From Malus domestica (lineage: Eukaryota; Streptophyta; Magnoliopsida; Rosales; Rosaceae): 64,000 nucleotides of DNA. Of the stretch, positions 23,561-33,822 are shown piece by piece (position 1 is the stretch's first letter; each line of letters opens with the position of its first letter). A program made the position numbers and the translations under genes. The DNA lies in NCBI RefSeq assembly GCF_042453785.1, contig NC_091671.1, forward strand, positions 8,254,001-8,318,000, in the 5' to 3' direction. The notes under the pieces are model-generated. The model was not told the DNA's origin. It searched no databases and worked only from the letters and a program-made list of their open reading frames with translations.

Positions 23561-25416
23561 TTGCCTACACTCACCTCATCATATGTATATGGATTCCTCC
23601 TGAGTATAAGCATGCACTGTGTACTCCCCCATGATAGGGTGAAGCCGGTGTACAAGTCATAAACGATTGGATCCCACCACGGTGGAAGGCCACGAAGAGA
23701 TATTCTAAACATCTCTCGCTTATCAACTTAATATTGGTTTGGTTGAGGGTTTTGTGTCTCATCACATATAAACATACATTTTAATCTCTATTAAAACAAT
23801 TTTGGTCCTATTACAACTATTGGTCCATCCCTTTGTTTTAGTTGTACATAATACTCCCACTATGCTTTTAAAACGATTTTTAAAGCAAGAGTATATGATA
23901 CTACTAACATAAACTTTGCATTCATTTGATGGACTACATAGTTGCCTTAGGGCCTAAGGATGATTATGAACCTTTGTTTAGATTCAACACGAGCCTTGTG
24001 TTGAACCTCGGTCTAGGAATGAAGATTGATTTTAGTTACGCGTTTAATCACATTAAGGCGTGTTGTCTTATGGGCGTTGGACCCAACTACTTCATTTTCA
24101 TGCATATCGTATAAAGCAAGAAAGAAGTACTTCAAAGTAAAGGTGAGCTTATGCTCATTACAACATTTGCATATAACAAATTACTTTAAAGTAAAGAAGA
24201 GCTTAAGCCCTTTTACAACATTTGATCAAATCAAATTACAACCAAAATCTAATCTACACATTCCCATGGTTCAAACAAATTTGAAACGCCTTTCACATAG
24301 CTCAATTATATTAGGCTTAGGTTCATAATCACCCTTTAATTAATTAACACTTTAACTAATTAATAGAATGCAACATTTTCATTTGGTTTTTGTATCCATA
24401 AGATTGATTTAAATGGAGCTAAACAAAATGAAAATCCAATTCTCATTTAAAGAGACAAAACAATTTTGTTCTCATCCTATTTGGGCCATCTTGCAATTAA
24501 CCTCAACTTTTGGGCCATATTGCAAATACAAAAACTTTTGGGGTCACTTTGTATAATACACAAAAGTCACAACTTCATGTAAATACAACTAGAACCCAAA
24601 CTTTTAATAATGCAAAAACATCATTAAAGGAACAAAACAATTTGTCCTTTAGCGTTTTTGGACCTAAACGTAAAAACGTAAACTTTTGGGCCAAAGTGCA
24701 AATACACAAAAGTATCAAAACTTTATGTAATTGCATAAAAGCCCCAAAAGTACTCCCTTTGAGGGAGTGGCCGGTTTTAGGGAAGATAAGGTGGGAGTGT
24801 GTGTTGATTTGTGAGTTTTGTCAAAAACAATCATGCAAGTGTATGTAAGATAAGTTTTTGAAATAATTCAATCACAATTATTTCAATCATCATTTATACA
24901 AATATCTAACACTTTAAATACATAATAAATCATTTAAAAACATATCACATATACTTTATGAAATAATTCAAAACTTTGAATCAATACACCAAACCTTTTT
25001 GTTCTTGGCAAGAACATCAAGAACAATGAAGAACATCCATGAAAAACCCAAATTTTTCCATGAACTTTTTCCACCCAAAAACATTCCAAAACCATTCTTA
25101 CTTAAGGGAAATAACATCTAACCAAACTAGGGTACTTAGGGGTTCCAAAGAACACATTAAAACACTTTTAACAAGTCAAACAAGAACCCAAAAATTCACC
25201 CTTTGATTTTGGCCGAATTTTCCCAAAAGCATGGCACCAAATTTTAGCTCCAATATTCATGCTCATATGAACAACATCTACAACATTTGAGATAGCAAAT
25301 TTTCCAACAAAATTTACTTTCAAAGAAGCAAGAATAAAGCTTGTAACAATTACAACTTTTAGATCACAAACTTATGAACTACAAAACACAAAAGGATTCA
25401 CCAACTACTAGACCTA

Positions 25417-25429
25417 GGCTCTGATACCA
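25417..25429 (-). other. Primer-binding site of the LARD-like element
   Basis: On the minus strand TGGTATCAGAGCC, complementary to the 3' end of plant initiator tRNA-Met, starts two bases inside the 5' LTR (ending at 25,432). This fixes the element on the minus strand. Confidence 0.92.
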
Positions 25430-25431
25430 CT

Positions 25432-27253
25432 TGAAGGATTTATTTTGTAAAACATGTTCATTTGAGCAACATCATATAACATGCAATTAACAATTAAAAG
25501 GCGGAATCATGCTTGTATGTACTCAAAAACAAAACATGACCATGAAATTCAAAGCCTAGTAGATTGGTGAACCAATAATCAACTCAAAAACAAAGTGAGT
25601 TGAAATTAATACCTTTGTAGATTCCTCTTTGCATAAGCAAAGGCTAATCACCCAAAGAGATAAGGGCCTTCATTCCTTGCTTCTTAGATCCATGGATTTG
25701 GATGGAAGAATAGGTTCTCAAAGTTCCCAAAATTGAGAACCTCTAATTCTCGACACCAAGGTTCGATTGTAGAAGAAATGAGTGACCTTGGAGTAGTAGG
25801 ATTGCTAGATGTACCCTCCAAGGTGTTGGCCTCTTTAGAGAGAAAATGGAGAGACAATTCTCACCTATTTTCCCCAAAAATAAACCCATTTTTCACTTTA
25901 TGAATATTTGGCTATAAAATCATTTATATAGTCACTTCTTTAAGTGACCTAAACAACCAAAACCCTAATTCATTTCATCATGGCTGGCCATTTAGGGGAT
26001 TTTGGGCTTTTGGGCTTTAATGAATCTTCATTCATTAAATTGTCATACAACTTAAGTTAATGGGCTTGACGTTCGAAGCCCATTGGGCCTTAAGGTCCAA
26101 AACTATCCCGAAGTCTTTAACGAACTTATTCGTTTGATTAATTAACATATTAATTAATCCTTGCCATAAATAAATGATTAAACCATTTAATCATTCTTAC
26201 TCATTTCCGTTTAATCTCCAATCTCCACCTTTCACGGTGTGCGATCCATTAGGTTCCTTTTAGCGAGGTAGTGGGCGATTAAAACCATTTTACATCGATT
26301 GTGAATTGAAACTATTTTCAATTCTCCCTTTAGTGATTATACACGTTTAGGGCTTCCACAAACCATGAGTGACACCTAGCAGCATATCATGGTTACCCAA
26401 GCTAATCAGAAGAGGTTAGAGAACCTATTCAGTTCGAGATTACAAATGCAATACGGTCCTTCTCTAATCTAATACTCTTGACCACATTGTTTGGTTTGAT
26501 AGTTTATTTTCTCATGTCTACTATCCAATGTGTGTCTTGTGCTTATATGATTACCTTGAATGTGATTCGGAACGCATTCCCTAATCTCATTCATACTCTG
26601 GCCAGAGATTCAAATCATATCAGAGAGTATTCTCCCTCAAACGGTTTGAAGGTTAGAGATCCCTTGTTGCGCATTCATTTGTCTCCATAGCTAAGCGGCT
26701 TGACCCCAACGATGCCGTGGACACCCTCCTGGTGGGATGACTTTGACATAATCAAAGATCAAGGTCTTAACCACAAGACAACTATGATGCCTCAGGTCAA
26801 AGGACTACTTTGCATTATCCCAACCATGAGTTCTCATGTGACATGGAATATGAGAACTCTTCGTTGATCGCGTTCAGTGAACTCATTCTCTATTGAGCAC
26901 CTACCGTACTTGTCTTGATGTCACACACACCAATGACTAGAGACTAATCACTCTCCCTGAGAGAAGACATAGTACGTACCGATCTTGACGGACTGTCAAT
27001 GCCCAATTGGCAATCCTATGATCAGGAACGTTTAGGATGTGTCTACGAAAGAATGGTCTCAAGAATCTAACTTCATTAGATTACATTCTCCCAATCACAT
27101 ATTCCTTGGACTTTATCGTTTAAGCATATAACATTTATATGAGACGGCTCAAACAATAATCTATGCCCTTTATATGTTAAACTAGATTAGTTTAACATGT
27201 GAAATGTCCGTAAAGTATCATCACATGATTGGCTTTAGGGCACATTTCCAACA
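25432..27253 (-). repeat. 5' LTR of LARD-like retrotransposon
   Basis: Partner of 17,589-19,410, same 1,822-bp length. It ends on the plus strand with TTTCCAACA, directly followed by the GGGGG target duplication at 27,254-27,258. Confidence 0.95.
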
Positions 27254-28649
27254 GGGGGGCCATACTTATTCTAGGAGTGATCATGCTTGGTTAATCCGCA
27301 TTGGGTGATCACTGCCTAACAGTTCTTTAGGTGTGACTCTGCTTGGTTAATCCGCGTTAGGGGTCATTACCTACTTGATTATCTTGACCCTACTTGGTTA
27401 ATCCGCATTGGGGGGTCATTAGTGGTCATGCTTGGTTAATCCGCATTGGGGGACCATACTATGTATGGATCATGCTTGCTTAATCCGCGATGGGCGATCA
27501 TTATGGCCATGTATGCTTAGGAGTGATCATACTTGGTATAATTGCGTTGGGTGATCATTGCCTATGATATTAAACTATGTATATGGTTCTGCTTGGTATA
27601 TCCACGTTGGGGGACCATATGCATTATAGAAGTGAGGAAGATTAATTGTACTTGGTACATTTGTTGGACGATCATATTTTAGTTTGGTTTCGTTGAGAGG
27701 TTCGGAACCCGATGTTGATGGATTTCATTGAGTGGTCCGAAATCGCATCATTTGATTCATTTGAGACAACTTCAAAGATGTAGGCTTCGGCCGAACTGTA
27801 TCGCTCTAACCTGCATTCGATGAATTGTATGTGTTATTGATTGATGTGATGATTGGATGGTGTTGGAATGTATATGTGTGGATGAATGACGATATGACTA
27901 GAGAATTTTTATTGTGCTTGTTAAATGTTCCTTGAGATGCTACATATTTGAATTGTGGCATTATGGTGAGACTTATTGGTTTATATATTGAATGTCCTAG
28001 TGTAGTAAAGGAATCCAAGTAGGAAATGATATAGAGTTCCTTGGTTAAATTCGTGAAATGATATGTTACTATTGATTAACATAAGTAAATGCTAAGATCA
28101 TATATCTTTGATTCATAAATTGATTGATTGACGGGATTATGGAATGACTTTGGTTATGGTTGTTATTATTCTGAATGTTTTAGTTGATCAATGTGGCTTG
28201 AGAATAATATGAGCTTCACTAGTTATTTGATATGTTACATGATGTGGATGGAAGTAAGGTGTTGAAAACATGGAAATTATATGATGGGTGGAACGAGAAT
28301 CTTGAGCAGCATGTTGATTTGTTTTGTAGCCTGAACTTGGTAATGTCATGCTTGTCAAGTTCTAAGAATTGATTTTAGTATGCTACGTATTCCTGTTAGA
28401 ACGCACTGGAATAAAGGTCTAAATTGGTGAATGGCGAACTACGAATGGCTTGATCCCTATTTAGGGTACGTAGGCAGTCTAACGAGGAAGTTGGATGCAA
28501 CCATAAATTGTACGAAAAATGCTATGAAATTTAAGTCTTGATCTATGCTTTGTACATATCCCGGAGGCGGGGTATGTTAAATATACGAGTTTTTGGTGAC
28601 GTCACGTGTCGATCCTAGACGTATGTTGGGATCGGGGCGTAACAGAGCT
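27254..28649 (+). mobile_element. Solo gypsy-type LTR, right part
   Basis: Continuation of the LTR begun at 15,761; total about 3.2 kb after removing the nested LARD. It carries the hairpin array at 27,277-27,744 and ends GGGGCGTAACA at 28,644, followed by the GAGCT duplication. The last 60 bases (GACGTCACGTGTCGATCC...) parallel the end of the 51,884-52,475 LTR, supporting the plus-strand reading. No coding sequence seen. Confidence 0.78.
27277..27744 (+). repeat. Array of hairpin repeats with compensatory stems
   Basis: About eight units share the loop text TGCTTGGTTAATCCGCATTGGG or close variants. Flanking arms pair within each unit but differ between units: GTGATCA/TGATCAC (27,277-27,312), TGACTC/GGGTCA (27,334-27,366), TGACCC/GGGTCA (27,385-27,418), TGGTC/GACCA (27,423-27,456), GATC/GATC (27,468-27,499), TGATCA/TGATCA (27,524-27,557), ATATGGTTC/GGACCATAT (27,581-27,620). 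A further unit, ATGGCCC at 17,558 with GGGCCAT at 27,257, was split by the LARD insertion. A second type follows: GGTT/AACC (27,686-27,709) and GATT/AATC (27,721-27,744) around a TTGAG-GGT-CG loop. Confidence 0.88.
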
Positions 28650-29990
28650 TCTCCCTAATAGGATAACGGGAGACGCCCATCGAGTAAGGAAGCATGGACA
28701 ACCTCCAGAAGGTGACGGTTCTTGCACTCTGCAACCCCATTTTGTTGTGGAGTGTATGGACATGTAGTTTGATGAACAATACCATGATGATCCAGAAAGG
28801 CACGAAGTTCAGAGTTCACATACTCGCCACCATTATCACTTATGAGAACCTGTATTTGTGACTTATACTGTACTTGCACCATTTTGTGCAATTTCTGGAA
28901 CAAGGAAGTAACTTTACTTTTTGACTTCATCAAACAAACCCAAGTCATACGTGTGCAATCATCAACAAAACTAACGAACCAATAAGCACCACCAAATGTA
29001 GCAGCTTTAGATGGTCCCCAAACATCAGAATGGATTATCATAAATGGAACAGAACTTTTTGTCAAACTGGACGGAAACGAAGTACGATGACTTTTAGCTA
29101 GTTCATAAACACCACATTTAAAGCTAGAAACATCATTCTTAACAAATAGGCTAGGAAACAACCTCTGTAAATAACTGAAAGAAGCATGTCCAAGTCGGCG
29201 ATGCCACAACCAAACCTCCGAAGCTTTATTCCGCTCCCACCGAGATCCTTCCACAGTAACAGCTTGAGTCAACACCTGGGTATGGTTCGATATCAGCTCC
29301 AAGTAGTAAAGCCTCTCTTTTCTGATACCATAACCAATCGTCTTGCGAGTCCAAATATCCTTAAAACACACAAAAAGAAGGCCAAAAAATAACAAGACAA
29401 TGTAGGGCAACGGTTATTTGAGCAACAGATAATAAATTATAATCAAGAGAAGGAACAACAAGCACGGTATCAAGATTAAGGGTATCTGAAAGGGAGACAG
29501 CACCTTTCCTAATAATGGGGGCAGGATTACCATTGGCAACACTTACAACAGTTTTGGTGAATGGTTTTAGGGTTTGTACCTGTCTAGAATCACAAGTCAT
29601 ATGTTCAGTAGCACCGGATTCAATTATCCTTGTATTATTCGTAACAGATGTAGAAACCTTTAAAGCCTTACCATCGTTAACTGTATGTTCAGAATGTACC
29701 TTAGTTTCAACAATCAATACACGCGGCTTATTACACTGGGGATCACGAGTCTTGTCCCAATTAACAGGATAGCCAATAAGTTCGAAACAACAATTTTTGG
29801 AATGTCCTCTCAAGCCACAATAAGGACAATTGCTGGATGGATGATAGTAAGAACCACGGGTCCGAGCAGTAATGATTTCATTGCGAGCCATTTTAATTGT
29901 AGTGTGTGGGCCACAAAAAAAAACAAAAAGCAACTCAAAAAACAATGCTTTTCCCTTTTTTTTTTTTTTTTTTTTTCCTTTTTTTTTTTT
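28650..29990 (-). pseudogene. Copia polyprotein, 5' half: zinc knuckle, protease, integrase core
   Basis: Read on the minus strand from about 29,990 down. A gag-type knuckle CPYCGLRGHSKNCC (CX2CX4HX4C) comes first, then a protease-like RIIESGATEHMT in which the catalytic Asp of DSG is Glu, then a frameshift near 29,400. The integrase follows with HRRLGH, a zinc-finger CGVY in which the second Cys is Tyr, and the catalytic core IHSDVWGP, ISDNGGEYVN and NGVAECKNRH. A TAG replaces the expected Trp codon after LPLSY at about 28,653. The main part of gag is missing. The frame resumes at 15,755 beyond the nested insertions. Non-functional. Confidence 0.92.
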
Positions 29991-30035
29991 CATTTTTTTT
30001 TCTTTTTTCTTTTTCTTTTCTTCCTTTCCAACGCA
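29945..30035. repeat. T-rich low-complexity tract
   Basis: Nearly pure T with scattered C (A-rich on the coding strand of the copia element). The apparent poly-lysine reading on the minus strand is an artefact of this tract. Confidence 0.85.
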
Positions 30036-30538
30036 GCAACTCTTCTGCGTTTTCCTTTTTCAATTGTTTCATTTCTTCAGTCCGCACAAATACTACGGGA
30101 TTGTAGCAGATGGGATTTGTGCAAGCAAAAAACTTGCAGCAAATGGTTTGTGGACTGGTGCGATAGTGGGTGCGAGCAAGTTCAGTGGCGGATCAGACGT
30201 GGCTGGTTGGTTCAGGTAACGAGGTTCGGCAGCGGAAACGATTGTCGGGTTCGGATTGCAGCAGGCGACAGCCAACAGTGGGAGATATGGGGGTCTGAGT
30301 TTTGGGCTTCAACACAATGCGTATAGACTCTAGTGCGACGAAGCAAACAAACAGGTGGGTTCGATCTAGAAACGACGGCGTCGCTCGCTGGTTATACGGC
30401 GCACAACACAACTGGCGGTGTGGTTGATGATCGGACGGCGTGCTGCACAATCTGGCCATGCGGCTTGTGATCTGGATTCTGCACACAGCAGTGGGGGGTA
30501 TTTTTTTTTTTCCTCTTAACCTAGGCTCTGGTGCCAAT
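30036..30538 (-). other. Copia leader region and primer-binding site
   Basis: This lies between the 5' LTR and the zinc knuckle, where gag should start. It has no gag-like frame. On the minus strand TTGGCACCAGAGCCTAGG directly follows the LTR (about 30,520-30,537) and resembles the initiator-tRNA-Met primer site TGGTATCAGAGCC with two changes. Confidence 0.65.
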
Positions 30539-30698
30539 AAGAGAATGCTCTTTTTGGAATAATTGTATGTTCTATTCATCTCTCAAGGAGGGGTTTATAA
30601 GATGTTACAATCCTATCTATCAATAAGGAAGAAATAATTTACATAAAAACATATTAAACCAAGAATCCTAAGATTACAGGAATACACACAAAAAGTCA
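30539..30698 (-). repeat. 5' LTR of the Ty1/copia element
   Basis: About 160 bp matching 13,120-13,276. On the minus strand it starts TGACTTTTTGTGTG. The two LTRs differ at several positions, so this insertion is older than the LARD nested within it. No 5-bp target duplication was found outside the LTR pair. Confidence 0.85.
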
Positions 30699-31348
30699 AC
30701 GGAAATTATTGAATTTGAATAGAAACATTAACATCTGATGTCAAAGTATTAAATAGCCACTTTCGCTCGAGACAGTCCCAAGTATGGGAGCCCCCCATAC
30801 GAGATACAAACAAAGCCACATGATTTTGTTTGCGTCTATACTTACATTTACTCTGTAAAAATAGGTTAGGTCGGTTGGTAAAGACATTGTATTTGCCGCG
30901 TTCTTACATTCAAGTTTAAAGTCTTCTCTCGTATATTATAGCTTATAATATCGTCTTACCAAAACTAAGGATACTTATTTTTAGTGGGATATATTTTGCT
31001 TAAATATGTATGTTTGCAAGATTAAATGAAAACCTCCCAAACGTATGGGGTTTAATTGAATTCTAACCACCACACCACCCTCATACAATTAGGGCAAGAG
31101 GCAAATTTAGGAGGGCTCCTTTCAATCATTCTGTACCCCTGCATTTTATTGTGATTCAATGAAGCTCCCAGTTAATCAACTGCATGGGCATGTCGGTAGC
31201 CCCAAAAATATCCTTAAGTACAAGTATAACAAAAGCTTTATGACGGATCGCTCTAAAATTGAAACCTCAATCTTGAAATTAACTAGTCCATCGTTCCTAA
31301 AATTGTTTGGACAATACTACATTTATTCGAGTGTATTTTACATACTTT
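30699..31348. repeat. Duplicated unit, copy C, left block
   Basis: From about 30,821 the text follows copy A positions 115-480 and copy B positions 51,095-51,450. At about 31,190 it jumps to match 51,668-51,785 (GTAGCCCCAAAAATA; CTTTATGACGGATCGCTC). The rhomboid exons are absent, deleted or never included. No gene seen. Confidence 0.75.
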
Positions 31349-31638
31349 GTTCTAAAAATCCCCGCCTAGCACTGCCTAGGTCCCGTCTTAGCGCTAGGCG
31401 GCTGGTCACTGCCTCGATTAATGCACATGCGTTTGAAAATTAAGAAATGGCGCATATACATGCTGAGGCACCCGCCTAGCCCGCCCACACCCGCCTAGGT
31501 AACCACCTAGATTGCGACTCACTTAGAAGAAAATAGGTAACTTTTATTTTGCATTTTATTTTTTTCAACTTGTTGAATACTTAAATAAATACACATCATC
31601 TACTTGTTCCCTATGTTTTCATAATGTTTCAATACTTC

Positions 31639-31669
<31 letters not shown>

Positions 31670-31843
31670 CATTCTATTTTGTAGTTTTTGATTAAATTAC
31701 ATATATTGAAGTATAAAATGACACTTATTTACATGAAATATAGTAGATTTACTTAAATCTGTCTAGTCCGCCTAGGCTCCGCATAGTCGCCTAGGCGCTA
31801 GGCCCCAGCCCGTCGCAGACTAGCATCTAGCGTCTTTTAGAAC
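31349..31843. mobile_element. Small TIR element with CTAGGCGCTAGG repeats
   Basis: The termini GTTCTAAAA and TTTTAGAAC are inverted. Subterminal GCCTAGGCGCTAGGC words occur at both ends. The flanks CATACTTT and CTTACTTC agree at six of eight positions, a possible aged 8-bp hAT duplication. An (AT)n microsatellite lies at about 31,643-31,669. No coding sequence. Copy B lacks the element at the matching place near 57,240. Confidence 0.65.
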
Positions 31844-32800
31844 CTTACTTCAACGAGATTTGTTGCTAGAATTTAGTAGCTCAAAATTGTCTGACAATAT
31901 AACATTATTTCAGACAAAACTTAAACGGTGTAAATGATAAGTTTTTTTTTCTCTGAAAAAAGAGGGACAATTGGTGGCAAGACACGGTTATCCACCATTT
32001 CCAGGGACTAGGAAGACTCACAAATTTCAATCTCTCCATGGCCATAAGTCTGCTTCCACACCAGCAGCAGGTTTCGAACCTGAGACATTCAACTTCTAGT
32101 TTTAAGGAAACCTCGTAATATGTCTTTTATCACTGGACCATCAGCTCGTGATTGTATAAATTATAAGTTCGAAATAAAGAAACTATGCAACAATTGTCGG
32201 GCCTTGACCTTGCTGGCAATTGGTGGCATCGGGTCTGACTTCAAGTAATAGAAGACTGGGCCCACCACGTGCATCAAAGTGAGCCAAACAGCTCCAATTT
32301 GGGCGCGCCACATCCGTTGGATTTCCATTGGTTTGTTGATCCGGACCGTTAGATTTCCAATGGTAAAAGAAAATTGGAAAAAAGATGCTGATGTACCACG
32401 TAGCGCTTTGTGGTGCATCTGATTTCAAAAAAAATGAAAATTTCAACAGCCAGAATTAATTTAGTGGTAAAAAAATCTAAAAACCTTACAAAGTTCACGC
32501 TTGAACAAAAATCAGAGCGAATATTACTAACAGATAATGACATGTAGCGCAACAAAAGTAACTAAAAATCTCATCAAAAATCTAAACTAATAATGACATG
32601 TGGATGATAAAGCCAAGAAAATATTGAAAGAATAAAAATATATTTGTGAAGAGTAATTCAACTTAGCCTTGCCATTTCTTTTCAAACGGATAAACTTGAA
32701 CAAGTACAATTACTGTCTTACCCTTGCCCTCCTAAAAGCTAAAACGAGTGAACTTGCTCAGGTACACTAAAGCATAATAGCAATTCTACCATTGCATCCA
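31844..32800. repeat. Duplicated unit, copy C, right block
   Basis: Parts match 57,240-57,900 of copy B, including CTGACAATATAACATTATTTC, the GGGCC...AGTAATAGAAG block near 32,230, and GAGCCAAACAGCTCCAATTT near 32,281. The block 31,950-32,150 carries GACACGGTTATCCACC and AACCTGAGACATTCAAC text without a recognisable gene. Confidence 0.65.
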
Positions 32801-33294
32801 TCTCTTTCTTTTTTCAGTTTCTATATATCATGTTGATTTCTGAAAAAGCAGCCCTGCTCTGCTTCACTGGCAGCTTGTCTACCTCCTCTCCCTCTAGTCA
32901 AACTGCCTTACGGTTCCATGTTCCTAAGTCCCCGACCACTTATTCCAAAGTGCAAGACCTTGTTCCAGAAAAAAATCAGTCAATTATTCTAGTAAGCTTT
33001 TGCAACTCCACTGTTGTCTTTCTGAAAAAAATATCATCTTCAGATCCCTTTCTCATAATCCATCAAGTTCGAGAATCTAGATTATTAAAATGTATTCCAA
33101 CGATTAAAGTTATTATAACTTTTAAAGTGGGCTCCTGTTTGTAGCTATTTGATCAAATTTTAATGGTCTGAATCCCCGAACTTGATGAATTAAGAGGAAG
33201 AAATCCGAAGAAAATATCTTTTTCTTTTTCTGCATCAACGTGAACCCTCATGTCAGTACACATGCAAATTAACCCTACTCCACATATACATCCA

Positions 33295-33325
<31 letters not shown>

Positions 33326-33822
33326 TCGGAAGGAAATTTGATTATTTACAATATAAATGATTATATATACATGACCCATATTTTCTTCATTTATTTTTGA
33401 GGTCACATTCACGGGCCACAAAAGCCTCAAAATTCGACAAACAAGATGATGTATGAAGGATTTATTTTAGATTAAGATCACATAGGAATAGATCGCAGAT
33501 AAGGATAGGAGATGTATATGCGTGCAAAACTATATATTTTGTGGGGGCATATTTTACTTGTTCCCTTTGCCAAGTTTCTTCTCTGATCTGCTTGTCCTCC
33601 CACCCACATGAATATATGTTTACCTTTCTTGTTATCTTCTCCACATGGAGTGCTACTCTATATTCATATGGGACGTTACATGTGATAGTGTTCCTTTGAA
33701 GCTCCTTTCAAACAAGTCGAAGATATTCAACAAGAAATTAAACCACATCCCATTCCCATTTGGTTATGACAATTTGGATTTTTTAAGTGAATTTTTTATA
33801 TATATAATAGGGATTTCGATAT
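32801..33822. other. Intergenic, no gene recognised
   Basis: A 104-codon open frame at 32,830-33,144 begins MLISEKAALLCF; its first 50 residues look exon-like (Ser/Pro-rich, plastid-targeting-like composition) but match no family I recognise. An (AAT)n microsatellite lies at about 33,295-33,326. Confidence 0.4.

Larger units (their letters stand above)
19411..25431 (-). mobile_element. Non-coding interior of LARD-like retrotransposon
   Basis: The 6,021-bp interior lies between 1,822-bp LTRs, giving a 9,665-bp element (17,589-27,253). I see no gag, protease, integrase, reverse transcriptase or RNase H on either strand; the longest open frame is about 112 codons and unlike any known domain. 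This is the layout of a large retrotransposon derivative mobilised by another element's proteins. The sequence is AT-rich and dominated by short perfect inverted repeats, often nested (for example 20,884-20,986, 21,051-21,072, 21,169-21,196, 21,383-21,410 and 22,322-22,338). Family assignment to copia rests on the LTR ends, primer site and polypurine tract. Confidence 0.85.

Noticed and set aside
29876-30106. Phe-rich and Lys-rich open frames
   Set aside because: Products of a T/A homopolymer-like tract inside the copia leader.
32830-33144. 104-codon frame starting MLISEKAALLCF
   Set aside because: Start is plausible and composition is plastid-targeting-like, but there is no recognised family, splice structure or neighbouring exon.
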